DNA of 64,000 nt from UBA974 sp002292405 (GTDB taxonomy: Bacteria; Bacteroidota; Bacteroidia; Flavobacteriales_D; Sanyastnellaceae). Below, in pieces: positions 51,345-60,580 of the stretch. Each line of letters opens with the position of its first letter. Within the stretch, counting starts at the first letter, position 1. The notes below the pieces were generated by a model, which worked only from the letters and a program-made list of their open reading frames with translations, did not search any database and was not told the origin of the DNA. The position numbers were made by a program, and so were the translations under genes. The DNA lies in NCBI GenBank assembly GCA_943842425.1, contig CALTBR010000002.1:1-64000 (forward strand). The letters run 5' to 3'.

Positions 51345-52418
51345 ATGTTTAAAATGCACAATTTTTCTGCAGGCCCTTGCATTCTCCCACCGGAGGTTTT
51401 AAAAGAAGCTTCAGAGGCTGTAAAAGGCTGGGGAAATAACGGCCTTTCGCTTATAGAAATGTCGCATAGATCCAAGCCCTTCGTGGCTGTGATGGAAGAA
51501 GCTAGGGAGATCACGAAAGAGTTACTAGGCCTTCCTGACAGGTTCGAAATTTTATACCTGCAGGGTGGAGCGAGCTTGGGGTTTTTAACAACAGCATACA
51601 ACCTCATCCCCGAAGGTGGTTCTGCTGCTTATACGGATACAGGTACTTGGGCCGCTAAGGCTATTAAGGAAGCCAGGCACCTCGGTGACATTGAAGTCGT
51701 GGGCAGCTCGAAAGATTCCGGCTACAATACCATTCCTGATACCCCATCTGTGGATTCTAAGCACAGCTACTTTCACTACACGACGAACAACACGATCTTC
51801 GGCACGCAGTATAAGCACATCCCCACTGAAGCTGGAGTTCCTCTAGTCGCTGACATGAGTTCCGACATCATGAGCAAGAAGTTTGACTCAACTCCTTTTA
51901 AGCTTATTTATGCAGGAGCCCAAAAGAATATGGGGCCCGCCGGAACGGTCATGTACGCAATTGATAAAGAGGCGCTTGGAAAGACAGGTAGAAATATTCC
52001 ATCTTATTTAGACTTAGGGGTGCATCTTTCTAAGGACAGCATGTTCAACACCCCTCCTGTTTTTTCAATTTACACAACTTTACTAACCTTGCGTTGGCTT
52101 AAAAATCTCGGAGGAATAGATGTTATCGAAGCTCGTAACAATGCGAAGGCTGAACTCATTTATGAAGAGATCGATAGAAACGAATTGTTTACTGGTTACG
52201 CCGAGACGAATAGCCGCTCTACAATGAATGCTACATTTCAGCTTTTAGACGACAATCACAAGGAGAAATTCAACACTGCTTGGACTGAGGCTGGCGTGAG
52301 CGGGATAAATGGTCACAGGAGTATAGGCGGATATAGAGCTTCTATATACAACGCTCTTCCTCTAGAAAGCGTAAAAGTTTTAGTAGATGTAATGAAAGAA
52401 TTCGAGAGAACTATCTAA
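51345..52418 (+). CDS. serC: Phosphoserine aminotransferase
   Basis: PLP-dependent class V enzyme that makes phosphoserine from 3-phosphohydroxypyruvate with glutamate. Signatures: HNFSAGPCILPPEVLKEAS, GLSLIEMSHRSKPF, LQGGASLGF, the catalytic Lys region LIYAGAQKNMGPAGTVM and RSIGGYRASIYNALP. 357 residues; the Met at 51354 is an equally good start. The serA gene follows 6 bases later. Confidence 0.96.
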   Translation: MFKMHNFSAGPCILPPEVLKEASEAVKGWGNNGLSLIEMSHRSKPFVAVMEEAREITKELLGLPDRFEILYLQGGASLGFLTTAYNLIPEGGSAAYTDTGTWAAKAIKEARHLGDIEVVGSSKDSGYNTIPDTPSVDSKHSYFHYTTNNTIFGTQYKHIPTEAGVPLVADMSSDIMSKKFDSTPFKLIYAGAQKNMGPAGTVMYAIDKEALGKTGRNIPSYLDLGVHLSKDSMFNTPPVFSIYTTLLTLRWLKNLGGIDVIEARNNAKAELIYEEIDRNELFTGYAETNSRSTMNATFQLLDDNHKEKFNTAWTEAGVSGINGHRSIGGYRASIYNALPLESVKVLVDVMKEFERTI

Positions 52419-52424
52419 CAAACA

Positions 52425-53384
52425 ATGATGAATATTTTAGCTAACGACGGAATAAGTCCTTCAGGCCTGAAAGCTCTAAAAGAGGCAGGACACAATGTAA
52501 CTACTGACTTTATCGAAGCAGATAAGCTCGAAGCTTATATTAACGATAATAAAGTCGATGGCGTTTTAGTTCGATCCGCAACAAAAATTAGACAAGAACT
52601 TATGGACTCCTGCCCCACCCTCAAGTTTGTGGGACGTGGCGGAGTCGGAATGGATAATATTGATGTTCAATACGGTAGAGATAAAGGTCTCACAATTTTC
52701 AACACACCTTCAGCATCTTCTCAAAGTGTAGCTGAACTTGTCATGGGTCACCTCTTTTCTCTTTCTCGCTCTGTTCACGCAAGCAACAGAACCATGCCTG
52801 TGGAAGGAGCTGTAGAGTTTAAATCTCTAAAGAAAGCGTATGGGAAAGGAGTTGAATTAAGGGGGAAAACCTTAGGGATTTTAGGGTTTGGGAGAATCGG
52901 ACGTTCGCTTGCTTCTTACGCACTCGGTTGTGGGATGAAAGTGATTGCAACCGATTTACACGCATCAAATGGTATCGTAGAACTTGAAATCAACGGGGAT
53001 ATCATATCTGTTGATTGTCCTCTGATATCGATGGAAGATCTTCTAAAAGAGTCGGATATGATAAGTCTTCATACCCCGGCACAAGCAGATGGCAGAGCCG
53101 TAATCGGTGAAGATCAGTTTAAACTCATGAAACAAGGCGCTTTTCTGATCAACGCAGCTCGTGGTGGAATCGTAGACGAAGATGCACTGCTTCGTGCTTT
53201 AGATTCTGGTAAACTTAGTGGAGCAGCACTTGATGTTTTCGTAGGTGAACCCAACCCGCGTATAGATGTTCTTTCTCACCCAGCTATCTCTCTTACGCCT
53301 CACACAGGAGCTGCTACAAGTGAAGCACAAGATAGAATTGGTTTAGAATTGGCTTCACAAATTGCGGAAATAGCCTCTACGTAA
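52425..53384 (+). CDS. serA: D-3-phosphoglycerate dehydrogenase
   Basis: First step of serine synthesis: oxidises 3-phosphoglycerate to 3-phosphohydroxypyruvate with NAD. 319 residues: N-terminal substrate half, Rossmann dinucleotide motif ILGFGRIGRSLASYA, catalytic Arg in LINAARGGIVDEDAL and the His motif LTPHTGAATSEAQDRIG. It lacks the C-terminal ACT regulatory domain, so serine feedback through that domain is not expected. Six bases after serC; the DUF1015 gene follows 30 bases later. Confidence 0.94.
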   Translation: MMNILANDGISPSGLKALKEAGHNVTTDFIEADKLEAYINDNKVDGVLVRSATKIRQELMDSCPTLKFVGRGGVGMDNIDVQYGRDKGLTIFNTPSASSQSVAELVMGHLFSLSRSVHASNRTMPVEGAVEFKSLKKAYGKGVELRGKTLGILGFGRIGRSLASYALGCGMKVIATDLHASNGIVELEINGDIISVDCPLISMEDLLKESDMISLHTPAQADGRAVIGEDQFKLMKQGAFLINAARGGIVDEDALLRALDSGKLSGAALDVFVGEPNPRIDVLSHPAISLTPHTGAATSEAQDRIGLELASQIAEIAST

Positions 53385-53414
53385 CTCTATTAATACTAAT
53401 CAAAGGTTTAAGAA

Positions 53415-54650
53415 ATGCCTAATCTAGTTAGACCGTTCAGATTAATTCAGCCGCCAAGACATCTTGCTCACCTTGTCGCTTCACGATCATATATAAGCTA
53501 TGACAAGTCTGAATTACGAGACAAACTTGCCCGAAATCCATATAGCTATCTACAAGTAATAAACCCAGATTCTGACAAGGAATTAGATGCGCATAGAGGC
53601 ACTAAGGGATATTTTAGAGAGATTAGAACTGTCTACGATGAGTTTTTAAAAAATGGTTGGTTAGTAGGTGGTGATACTGCTTGCTATGTCATCTATCGCC
53701 AAATCTCCCCTACTCATTCTTTTACTGGAATCGTTGCTTTACTCGACCTTCCTAAATGCGAGGAAGGTGCCCTTTTAACTCACGAACTCACACTGAAAAG
53801 ACGAGAAGATTTATTTTCTGAGTACCTAGAATGTGTGGGGTTTCATGCTGAGCCAATTTTATGTGCAAGACCGTCAAATCATCCAGGTGAAGCCGAGTTA
53901 GACAGTTGTATTTCTGATGTGATCAATTCTCGAGAAGCAGATTGCGATTTCTCGACGACGGATTTAATAAGGCACTCTGTTTGGAATGTGAATCCTGAAT
54001 TAAATCCAGCACTAACGGAAGCATTAGGTCCATTAAACAAGCTTTACTTAGCAGACGGACACCACAGATTAGCCTCCTCTATAAAGTTAAGGCATAGGTA
54101 CCCAAACGAGCCAGGAGTGGACAGGATACTCACCATGATATTGCCTGCTAAAGAGATGAGTATTCTTGGATATCACAGGCAAGTCAAGATGTCTACAGAG
54201 AAGTTAGCAGAATTAATCGTGAAGATTAACGGACTTGATTCCGTGATAAAAGTTGAAGAAATTTCAACTGACCAATCCAGGGCTCAAGAACAAGGGTGCG
54301 TCGATATTTTAAATGACGGAAAGAGCTTTAGGATCTTTATCGCGGAAGATGAAACTGGACTTAGAACAGACGCAAGTTGGCTTAGTGAAAATGTCCTGAA
54401 GGGTATTTTAGAGATATCAGATCCAAGGAACGACCCGAAACTAAGGTACATTCCTGGCAACACCGATTTGACAAAGTATTCCAAGGAAAAAATCACCTTC
54501 GCCCTACATCCTACACCCATAGACCAAATCATAGCTGTCTCAAACGCTGGGAAAACGCTCCCTCCGAAAAGTACTTGGGTAGAACCAAAATTAAGGAGCG
54601 GACTTTTTATTTATGAGTTTGGGATGCACCCTCACCCTACAAAATTATAG
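53415..54650 (+). CDS. DUF1015-family protein, candidate serine kinase or phosphatase
   Basis: 411 residues. The N-terminal PFRLIQPPRHLAHLVASRSY and the motif LYLADGHHRLASSIKL (about residues 213-228) mark DUF1015, a family related to ParB-like and SerK-type enzymes where DGHHR is conserved. It follows serC and serA on the same strand; the order serC-serA-DUF1015 recurs in Bacteroidota to my knowledge. A role in the last or a side step of serine metabolism (phosphoserine/serine interconversion) is inference; no serB is seen nearby. The stop touches the next gene. Confidence 0.75.
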   Translation: MPNLVRPFRLIQPPRHLAHLVASRSYISYDKSELRDKLARNPYSYLQVINPDSDKELDAHRGTKGYFREIRTVYDEFLKNGWLVGGDTACYVIYRQISPTHSFTGIVALLDLPKCEEGALLTHELTLKRREDLFSEYLECVGFHAEPILCARPSNHPGEAELDSCISDVINSREADCDFSTTDLIRHSVWNVNPELNPALTEALGPLNKLYLADGHHRLASSIKLRHRYPNEPGVDRILTMILPAKEMSILGYHRQVKMSTEKLAELIVKINGLDSVIKVEEISTDQSRAQEQGCVDILNDGKSFRIFIAEDETGLRTDASWLSENVLKGILEISDPRNDPKLRYIPGNTDLTKYSKEKITFALHPTPIDQIIAVSNAGKTLPPKSTWVEPKLRSGLFIYEFGMHPHPTKL

Positions 54651-54652
54651 TG

Positions 54653-55300
54653 ATGTCCATCGCTGAAGGCCTTGCCTCCATACAAAACGCGATTCCCTCG
54701 AACGTAACTCTGGTAGCCGTCAGCAAGACAAAACCCGTTGAAGCGATTCAGGAAGCTTACGCTTTAGGGCTGCGTGATTTTGGAGAAAATCGTGCTGTAG
54801 AGTTAGTGGAAAAAGTAAAGGCATTGCCAGATGATATCCGTTGGCATGCGATAGGTCATTTACAGAGAAATAAAGCCTCACTTGTAGCTCCCATAAGCTC
54901 GTTAATACACTCTGTAGACTCAATTAGATTGTACGATGCGCTAAGCAAACACGCTGTAGAAAAGTTAGATGTTTTAATCCAAGTTCATATCGCTGACGAA
55001 CAAAATAAACACGGCTTCTATCCAGATGATTTAAAAAAAATCTTAGACTATGGCGACAATTTACTCAGCCCAAATATGAATATTAAGGGGCTGATGGGCA
55101 TGGCTACTTTTACAGACAATCATGCTCAAATCACGACTGAATTCAAAGCTTTACGCAACCTGTTCGACGAAATATCTCCATCTATGGGATTAGATTTCGA
55201 CACTTTATCAATGGGTATGAGCGGAGATTGGAAAATCGCCATCGATGAGGGGTCTACCCTGATTCGTGTTGGGAGTGCTATCTTCGGATCCCGAAACTAA
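54653..55300 (+). CDS. yggS: YggS-family PLP homeostasis protein
   Basis: 215 residues from MSIAEGLASIQNAIP (ATG 54653; a GTG one codon before overlaps the previous stop). Single-domain PLP-binding barrel: LVAVSKTKPVEAIQEAY (PLP Lys in SKTKP), GLRDFGENRAVELVEKV, HAIGHLQRNKASLV and SMGMSGDWKIAID. No known enzyme activity; it controls pyridoxal phosphate and amino/keto-acid balance. Two bases after the DUF1015 gene, in line with a PLP enzyme (serC) upstream. Confidence 0.94.
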   Translation: MSIAEGLASIQNAIPSNVTLVAVSKTKPVEAIQEAYALGLRDFGENRAVELVEKVKALPDDIRWHAIGHLQRNKASLVAPISSLIHSVDSIRLYDALSKHAVEKLDVLIQVHIADEQNKHGFYPDDLKKILDYGDNLLSPNMNIKGLMGMATFTDNHAQITTEFKALRNLFDEISPSMGLDFDTLSMGMSGDWKIAIDEGSTLIRVGSAIFGSRN

Positions 55301-55306
55301 AATACA

Positions 55307-56392
55307 ATGATGAAAACACTTTACACATTATTTGCAATTCTTTTTGCTTCTTCGTTCTCAGCCCAAACTCCATCAGGAATTGAAGCCGCTGAATACGACC
55401 CCTCAGGTGACCGATGGTTTGTCAGTTGCGGATCCTCTACCCTACTTAGTACATCTGACATGGGCGATTCTTGGGATTTTTTCGGAAATGCGAATGCTTC
55501 ATACGGAATGGAGGTGATGAACGGTGTATTATTCGTTATTCATAGCAATCAAGTATACGCCTACGACCTGAACACAGCAGAACTTCTCGGAAGTGAATCT
55601 ATTGCAGGAGCTGGATTTTTAAATGGAATGGGAAATGATGGAAATGGTACACTTATCATAAGTGATTTTTCTACAGGTAGAATCATTAAAATCGACGCCA
55701 CAGACCCCGAAAACATGTCCTCTTCTACCTTGGTTGGAAATACTGGTTCCATGCCCAATGGTATCGTCGTAGATGTAGCAAATGGTAGAGCGGTGGTCGT
55801 CAACTGGGGTGGAAATTCTGACATTCTAGCCATCGATATTGAAAGCGGAGAAGTAACAACACTTGTAAATGGAAGTGGTTTGGGAAATTGCGACGGCATA
55901 GATATGGACTCAGAGGGGAACTACTACATTAGCTCCTGGAGCCCTACGAGAATTACTAAATACAACAGTGAATTCACAGAATCCGAGATTGCACTGAGCT
56001 CTGGACTAAGTAGTCCAGCTGACATTTCTTTTGATGAAGCTAATAATATCTTAGGTGTCGCAAATAGCGGGTCTGATCAAGTTACTTTCCACCAATTTTC
56101 TGGTGCAAACACTCAGAATATCAATCTACACGAGGATCTTGAAGTCGAACTGAACGGAAACGAGTTCATTTTCAACCTTTCACATGGAGATCGCTTTACA
56201 TTGACTGCATATACATTAGAAGGAAAATTATTAGACGTTGCATCTGTTAGTCTCCTAGCCGGAAAAAGTAGCGTTTTATTAGATCGACTTCCTGAAGGAT
56301 TTTCTAAAGCAGCACTTGTGCATATAAGTAGAGATTCTGATACAGGAAACTCTATCGTTAAGACCTTTAAACTGGGTCTACGTCAACTTTAA
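55307..56392 (+). CDS. Secreted beta-propeller (SMP-30/NHL-like) protein with sorting-type C-terminus
   Basis: 361 residues. Signal peptide (MMKTLYTLFAILFASSFSAQ), then six-bladed-propeller-like repeats (GNDGNGTLIISDFSTGRIIK, GIVVDVANGRAVVVNWGGNS, GIDMDSEGNYYISSWSPTRI, PADISFDEANNILGVANSGS). A final 85-residue beta domain (FIFNLSHGDRFTLTAYTLEG ... VKTFKLGLRQL) resembles a divergent T9SS C-terminal domain. Extracellular or periplasmic; ligand unknown. Convergent overlap of 26 bases with priA. Confidence 0.72.
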   Translation: MMKTLYTLFAILFASSFSAQTPSGIEAAEYDPSGDRWFVSCGSSTLLSTSDMGDSWDFFGNANASYGMEVMNGVLFVIHSNQVYAYDLNTAELLGSESIAGAGFLNGMGNDGNGTLIISDFSTGRIIKIDATDPENMSSSTLVGNTGSMPNGIVVDVANGRAVVVNWGGNSDILAIDIESGEVTTLVNGSGLGNCDGIDMDSEGNYYISSWSPTRITKYNSEFTESEIALSSGLSSPADISFDEANNILGVANSGSDQVTFHQFSGANTQNINLHEDLEVELNGNEFIFNLSHGDRFTLTAYTLEGKLLDVASVSLLAGKSSVLLDRLPEGFSKAALVHISRDSDTGNSIVKTFKLGLRQL

Positions 56393-58838
56393 CTCTCAGT
56401 CTCTTCCACCGTGGGTCGGTTGAAAAATCGTCAAGATCTTCAAGTATAGCTGATTTGTATTTTTCGGGGGATATCATTCTTTCGAATTTCAATAAAAGCT
56501 GTAGATGGTAAAGATCATTAACCTTGTAAAGGGGTGGAGTATCTGGACCCATTATCCTTTCTGTGCTGAATCTCTGCCTTAATCTTAGAGCGAGAACATC
56601 AGCTCCTCTTTGAACCCTTTCTTCATCGCTGTGGCGAAGGGAGATCCTGATAAGACGCACATAAGGTGGGTAACCGAAGACTTTACGTTCGCGGAGTTCA
56701 TGTTCAACCAATTTATCGTGATCACCCGAGATTACACGTTTAATTACCCAATGATCAGGCGAAAATGTTTGGATAACGACCTTCCCCCTACTAGTTGATC
56801 TTCCTGAACGTCCAGCGACTTGCGTAAGCATTTGATACGCTCTTTCAAACGATCTGAAATCTGGGAAAGTGAGCATCTTATCAGCGCTCATTACTCCAAC
56901 AAGCCCCACGTCTTGAAAATCTAAACCTTTGCTCACCATTTGGGTCCCTACTAAAACGTCTAACTCATGATTGCTGAACGCATCTAAAATTTTAGAATGG
57001 GCATTCTTAGACCTTGTAGTGTCTAAATCCATCCTACCCACCTTTATTTTTGGAAAAAGCTCACCCAACTCCTCCTCTATCCTTTGTGTCCCTAATCCTT
57101 TAGGTTTAACGGATGTGCTACCACAGGCGACGCACTTTACTGGAGGAGTCGCAACGGAATATCCGCAATGGTGACAGTGAAGTCCGTTTCCTTGTTTGTG
57201 GTACGTCAGAGGGATCTCACATCGTTCGCACATCACAGCGTCTCCACAAGCTCCACATTGCCAAGACGGGGAATACCCGCGCCTGTTTTGGAATAAAATG
57301 ACCTGTTTACCAGCTTTAAAAGCAGCCACCATCTTTTCTCTGAGGAGTTTAGAAAAACCGCCCCTCATACTCCTTTGCTTGTGTTCCTTTTTTAAATCGG
57401 CCGCAAAAATCTCTGGCAACATAACCCCTGAATACCTTTCAGTTAGGTTAACCCTAGTGATTTTACCTTCGTCAGATAGAAAGACAGTTTCCACAGAAGG
57501 AGTTGCTGAACCTAAGACTAAAGGGGTGTTAGTAGTAGATGCTATCCACATAGATACATCACGGGCGTTATAACGCGGTGCTGGATCTTGTTGTTTGTAA
57601 CTGGATTCGTGTTCTTCGTCGACTATAATGAGCCCTAAATTACTGAATGGCAAAAAGGTTGCTGACCTCGGACCTAAAATTAAAGCTCCCTTCTTTTCAT
57701 CTAATACTTTAAGCCAAACCTCCGTTCTCTCACTCGCATTAAAACGCGAATGATACACAATAATACTGTCACCGAAAAATTTCTGAAGACGCGTGATAAG
57801 TTGTGTTGTGAGAGCAATCTCTGGAACTAAAAACAGTGCTTGCTGCCCCGCTTTTATTGTCTCTGCTATAAGATGTACATAAATCTCTGTTTTCCCCGAC
57901 CCTGTAACGCCATTTAGCAGAACGGGCTTGCGTTTTACAAGTGATTGTCTAATCTCAGAGTAAGCTATGTTTTGGGAGTTAGATAAAGTTGGGAGAGCTT
58001 GAATCTTACCTGTGTAAGCGGCCAACCTTGATATATCACGCTCCACTATGTTGAAGACTTCCTTTTGCACCCATTTATTAATAACAGCAGATGTCACATC
58101 AGCATGTTTTTGGAGTGTCTTCTTCAGAACTTCCTCTCCATGTGGCGCAAGCTCTAGATATGCAAGTAAAGCACGGTGTTGTAATGGCGCCCTCTTCTCA
58201 ACTCTATCAAGTTCTGTAGCCAACACCTCTTTTTCCTGGAGCACCTCTTTAGAAATCGCTACGAAAACTAGCTTCTTTGTCTTGTACTTCTCTTTAAGTT
58301 CCTCCTCAGTAATTGCTAGACCTTTATCTATCAGCAACCTCACCACCCTTTGGGGGTACTTAATTCCTAAAATATCGGACACCTCTTTTAAATTCAAGCC
58401 TTCTCTAAGATGCAGCGCGTCAAGAAGTAAATTCGCCGACTCACCCAATCCAGATTCATCTCCCGCGTCAGGATTTAATAATATCCGTGTTTTGCTGGCA
58501 AATTTCATCCCTGAAGGCAAGGCCGTTGAAACCACGTCGCCTAACGAGCACATATAGTAAGAGGACATCCAGCTCATCATCGCCGTCAAACGTTCCGTCA
58601 CGACAGGTCTGTCATCCACTACCGCCTCTATAGACTTAGCTATGTATCCCTCAGGCTGTTCAGTGTGTATAGACCAAACAACCCCCGTCAGCTTCCTATT
58701 CCCCAGAGGTACTACTACCCTCATACCCACTTCGGGAGCCACCGAGTTCTCCGGTATACGGTAGGTTAGAACGCGCGGGAGAGCCGCAGGCAAGGCTACG
58801 TTACAAAAAACTTGTGTATTCTTGATAAGATTCGACAT
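56367..58838 (-). CDS. priA: Primosomal protein N' (replication restart helicase)
   Basis: Superfamily 2 helicase that reloads the replisome at stalled forks. Start taken at MSNLIKNTQVFCNVALPA (58838). Domains: N-terminal 3'-end-binding domain (about residues 1-105), then Walker A NGVTGSGKTEIYVHL, DEEHESSYKQQDPAPRYNAR, and the zinc-binding insertion with eight cysteines (CGACGDAVMCERCE ... CHHCGY ... CVACGS). Helicase motifs DLDTTRSK, LVGTQMVSKGLDF and QVAGRSGRS follow. About 823 residues, normal length. Confidence 0.97.
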   Translation of the reverse strand: MSNLIKNTQVFCNVALPAALPRVLTYRIPENSVAPEVGMRVVVPLGNRKLTGVVWSIHTEQPEGYIAKSIEAVVDDRPVVTERLTAMMSWMSSYYMCSLGDVVSTALPSGMKFASKTRILLNPDAGDESGLGESANLLLDALHLREGLNLKEVSDILGIKYPQRVVRLLIDKGLAITEEELKEKYKTKKLVFVAISKEVLQEKEVLATELDRVEKRAPLQHRALLAYLELAPHGEEVLKKTLQKHADVTSAVINKWVQKEVFNIVERDISRLAAYTGKIQALPTLSNSQNIAYSEIRQSLVKRKPVLLNGVTGSGKTEIYVHLIAETIKAGQQALFLVPEIALTTQLITRLQKFFGDSIIVYHSRFNASERTEVWLKVLDEKKGALILGPRSATFLPFSNLGLIIVDEEHESSYKQQDPAPRYNARDVSMWIASTTNTPLVLGSATPSVETVFLSDEGKITRVNLTERYSGVMLPEIFAADLKKEHKQRSMRGGFSKLLREKMVAAFKAGKQVILFQNRRGYSPSWQCGACGDAVMCERCEIPLTYHKQGNGLHCHHCGYSVATPPVKCVACGSTSVKPKGLGTQRIEEELGELFPKIKVGRMDLDTTRSKNAHSKILDAFSNHELDVLVGTQMVSKGLDFQDVGLVGVMSADKMLTFPDFRSFERAYQMLTQVAGRSGRSTSRGKVVIQTFSPDHWVIKRVISGDHDKLVEHELRERKVFGYPPYVRLIRISLRHSDEERVQRGADVLALRLRQRFSTERIMGPDTPPLYKVNDLYHLQLLLKFERMISPEKYKSAILEDLDDFSTDPRWKRLRVKVDVDPV

Positions 58839-58880
58839 TCGAAGCACAAAGTACTGCTCAACGAGGCGTAAATTTAAGTT

Positions 58881-59357
58881 ATGGCAAAATCTATTTCTCC
58901 ATTAAGTGTAGGCGATATCGCTCCAGATTTTTCTTCTACAGATTCTTCCGGCACTACTCGCTCTCTATCAGAGTTTTCAGGCTCTAAATTAGTTCTATAT
59001 TTTTATCCAAGAGACAACACCCCAGGTTGTACCTCACAAGCGTGTAACCTCACCGAGAACTATTCTGAGCTATCAAAGCACGGAATTAAAATTATCGGAG
59101 TTAGTCCTGATTCAGAAGCAAAGCATATAAAGTTCATCAATAAGTACGATATCGCTTTCGAACTTTTAGCTGATGAAGACAAAAGTGTACATATGGCTTA
59201 TGGGGTTTGGGCTGAGAAAAAGTTTATGGGAAAAGTTTTTGACGGAACCCACCGGACGACATTCCTAATCGACGAGAACTCTAAGATTGTTGAAATTATC
59301 GCAAAACCTAAATGCACAGATCACGCTGCTGAAATACTTGCAGGATATAATCTTTAA
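58881..59357 (+). CDS. bcp: Thioredoxin-dependent peroxiredoxin (Bcp/PrxQ type)
   Basis: 158 residues, AhpC/TSA fold. Peroxidatic Cys in FYPRDNTPGCTSQACNL; the second Cys five residues later is the PrxQ-type resolving cysteine. GTHRTTFLIDENSKI is also typical. It reduces hydroperoxides using thioredoxin. Divergent from priA with 42 bases between starts. TAAATTTAAG directly before the ATG is a weak -7-like element. Confidence 0.94.
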   Translation: MAKSISPLSVGDIAPDFSSTDSSGTTRSLSEFSGSKLVLYFYPRDNTPGCTSQACNLTENYSELSKHGIKIIGVSPDSEAKHIKFINKYDIAFELLADEDKSVHMAYGVWAEKKFMGKVFDGTHRTTFLIDENSKIVEIIAKPKCTDHAAEILAGYNL

Positions 59358-59465
59358 TTGGACGTTAATTGAACGTATATGACAATTCAAATTGTAAAAT
59401 CGCTACAGATATAAAGTATAAGCCTACAAATAAAAAAAGTACATCACAACGTAAATTCATTACGT
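59358..59465 (+). promoter_or_regulatory. Repeat-rich recA upstream region (possible operators)
   Basis: In the 144 bases before recA: direct repeat TTGGACGT (59358-59365) and TTGAACGT (59369-59376), 11 bases apart; inverted repeat ACAATT-CA-AATTGT (59382-59395); inverted repeat ACGTAA-ATTCA-TTACGT (59449-59465), which ends 11 bases before the -7-like box. The last has the best position for an operator. No classical LexA box is recognised. Confidence 0.35.
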
Positions 59466-59476
59466 ACCACTATATA

Positions 59477-59484
59477 TACCTTCG
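59477..59484 (+). promoter_or_regulatory. Probable recA -7 box TACCTTCG
   Basis: One mismatch to TAnnTTTG, 17 bases before the recA ATG. Confidence 0.4.
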
Positions 59485-59501
59485 CCTTAAAACCTAAAAA
59501 C

Positions 59502-60557
59502 ATGGCTTCAGAACAAGCACAAAAATTAAAGGCCCTCCAGCTCACGCTCGACCGCCTAGACAAATCTTATGGAAAGGGAATCGTTATGAAACTAGGCGAT
59601 GAGCCGGTGGAAAAAATCGACGCTATTCCATCAGGGTCACTAACCCTTGACATTGCACTAGGAATCCAAGGATATCCCAAAGGCAGAGTCGTAGAAATAT
59701 ACGGGCCAGAATCATCGGGAAAAACCACGCTCACTTTACACGCTATTGCTGAGTGCCAAAAGCAAGGTGGTATATGCGCCTTCGTAGATGCTGAGCACGC
59801 CTTCGATAAATTCTACGCCGAATCTCTTGGTGTTGATACTGAGAACCTTCTCATAACTCAACCCGACAATGGAGAACAAGCGCTCGAAATCGCAGACAAT
59901 CTTATTCGCTCTGGCGCTATCGACCTTTTAGTCGTAGATTCCGTAGCGGCCCTAACACCCCGCGCAGAAATCGAGGGGGAAATGGGAGATACTTCTGTGG
60001 GACTACAAGCTCGACTCATGTCGAAAGCACTACGTAAACTCACTGGTACCATAAGTAAAACAGGATGTTGCTTAATCTTCATCAACCAATTACGTGAGAA
60101 GATAGGAGTTATGTTCGGAAACCCTGAGACTACTACTGGGGGTCATGCTCTTAAATTTTACTCTTCTGTGAGAATTGATATCCGCCGATCTACACAAATT
60201 AAAGACGGCGATAAAATTCTAGGAAATCGCACTCGCGTCAAGGTGGTGAAGAACAAAGTTGCGCCACCTTTCCGTCGTGCTGAATTCGATATCCTATATG
60301 GATTAGGAATCTCTAAAGCAGGAGAAATTATCGACCTGGGCGTTGAAGCAGGTATCGTACAGAAAAGTGGGTCTTGGTTCTCTTATGGGGACACTAAACT
60401 CGGCCAAGGTCGAGATGCTGTGCGAGTCCTATTGAACGACAACCCAGAGTTATTTGAAGAGCTGGAACTTAAAATAAAGAAATCTCTTTCTGCTAGTAAA
60501 GAAGATAAAAAAGCTACTAAAGCTGTGGAAAAACTTACCTCAGAGCCAAGCAAGTAA
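59502..60557 (+). CDS. recA: Recombinase A
   Basis: 351 residues. ATP-dependent strand exchange and SOS-type co-protease. Signatures: LDRLDKSYGKGIVMKLGDEP, Walker A GPESSGKTTLTLHA, LLVVDSVAALTPRAEIEGEM, LIFINQLREKIGVMFGNPET and the L2 region TTTGGHALKFYSSV. The C-terminal tail is Lys/Glu-rich. Length is standard. Preceded by a region with several small repeats and a -7-like box. A TPR lipoprotein gene follows 23 bases later on the same strand. Confidence 0.98.
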   Translation: MASEQAQKLKALQLTLDRLDKSYGKGIVMKLGDEPVEKIDAIPSGSLTLDIALGIQGYPKGRVVEIYGPESSGKTTLTLHAIAECQKQGGICAFVDAEHAFDKFYAESLGVDTENLLITQPDNGEQALEIADNLIRSGAIDLLVVDSVAALTPRAEIEGEMGDTSVGLQARLMSKALRKLTGTISKTGCCLIFINQLREKIGVMFGNPETTTGGHALKFYSSVRIDIRRSTQIKDGDKILGNRTRVKVVKNKVAPPFRRAEFDILYGLGISKAGEIIDLGVEAGIVQKSGSWFSYGDTKLGQGRDAVRVLLNDNPELFEELELKIKKSLSASKEDKKATKAVEKLTSEPSK

Positions 60558-60580
60558 AGCAAGTAAAGCGAATAAGTTAG

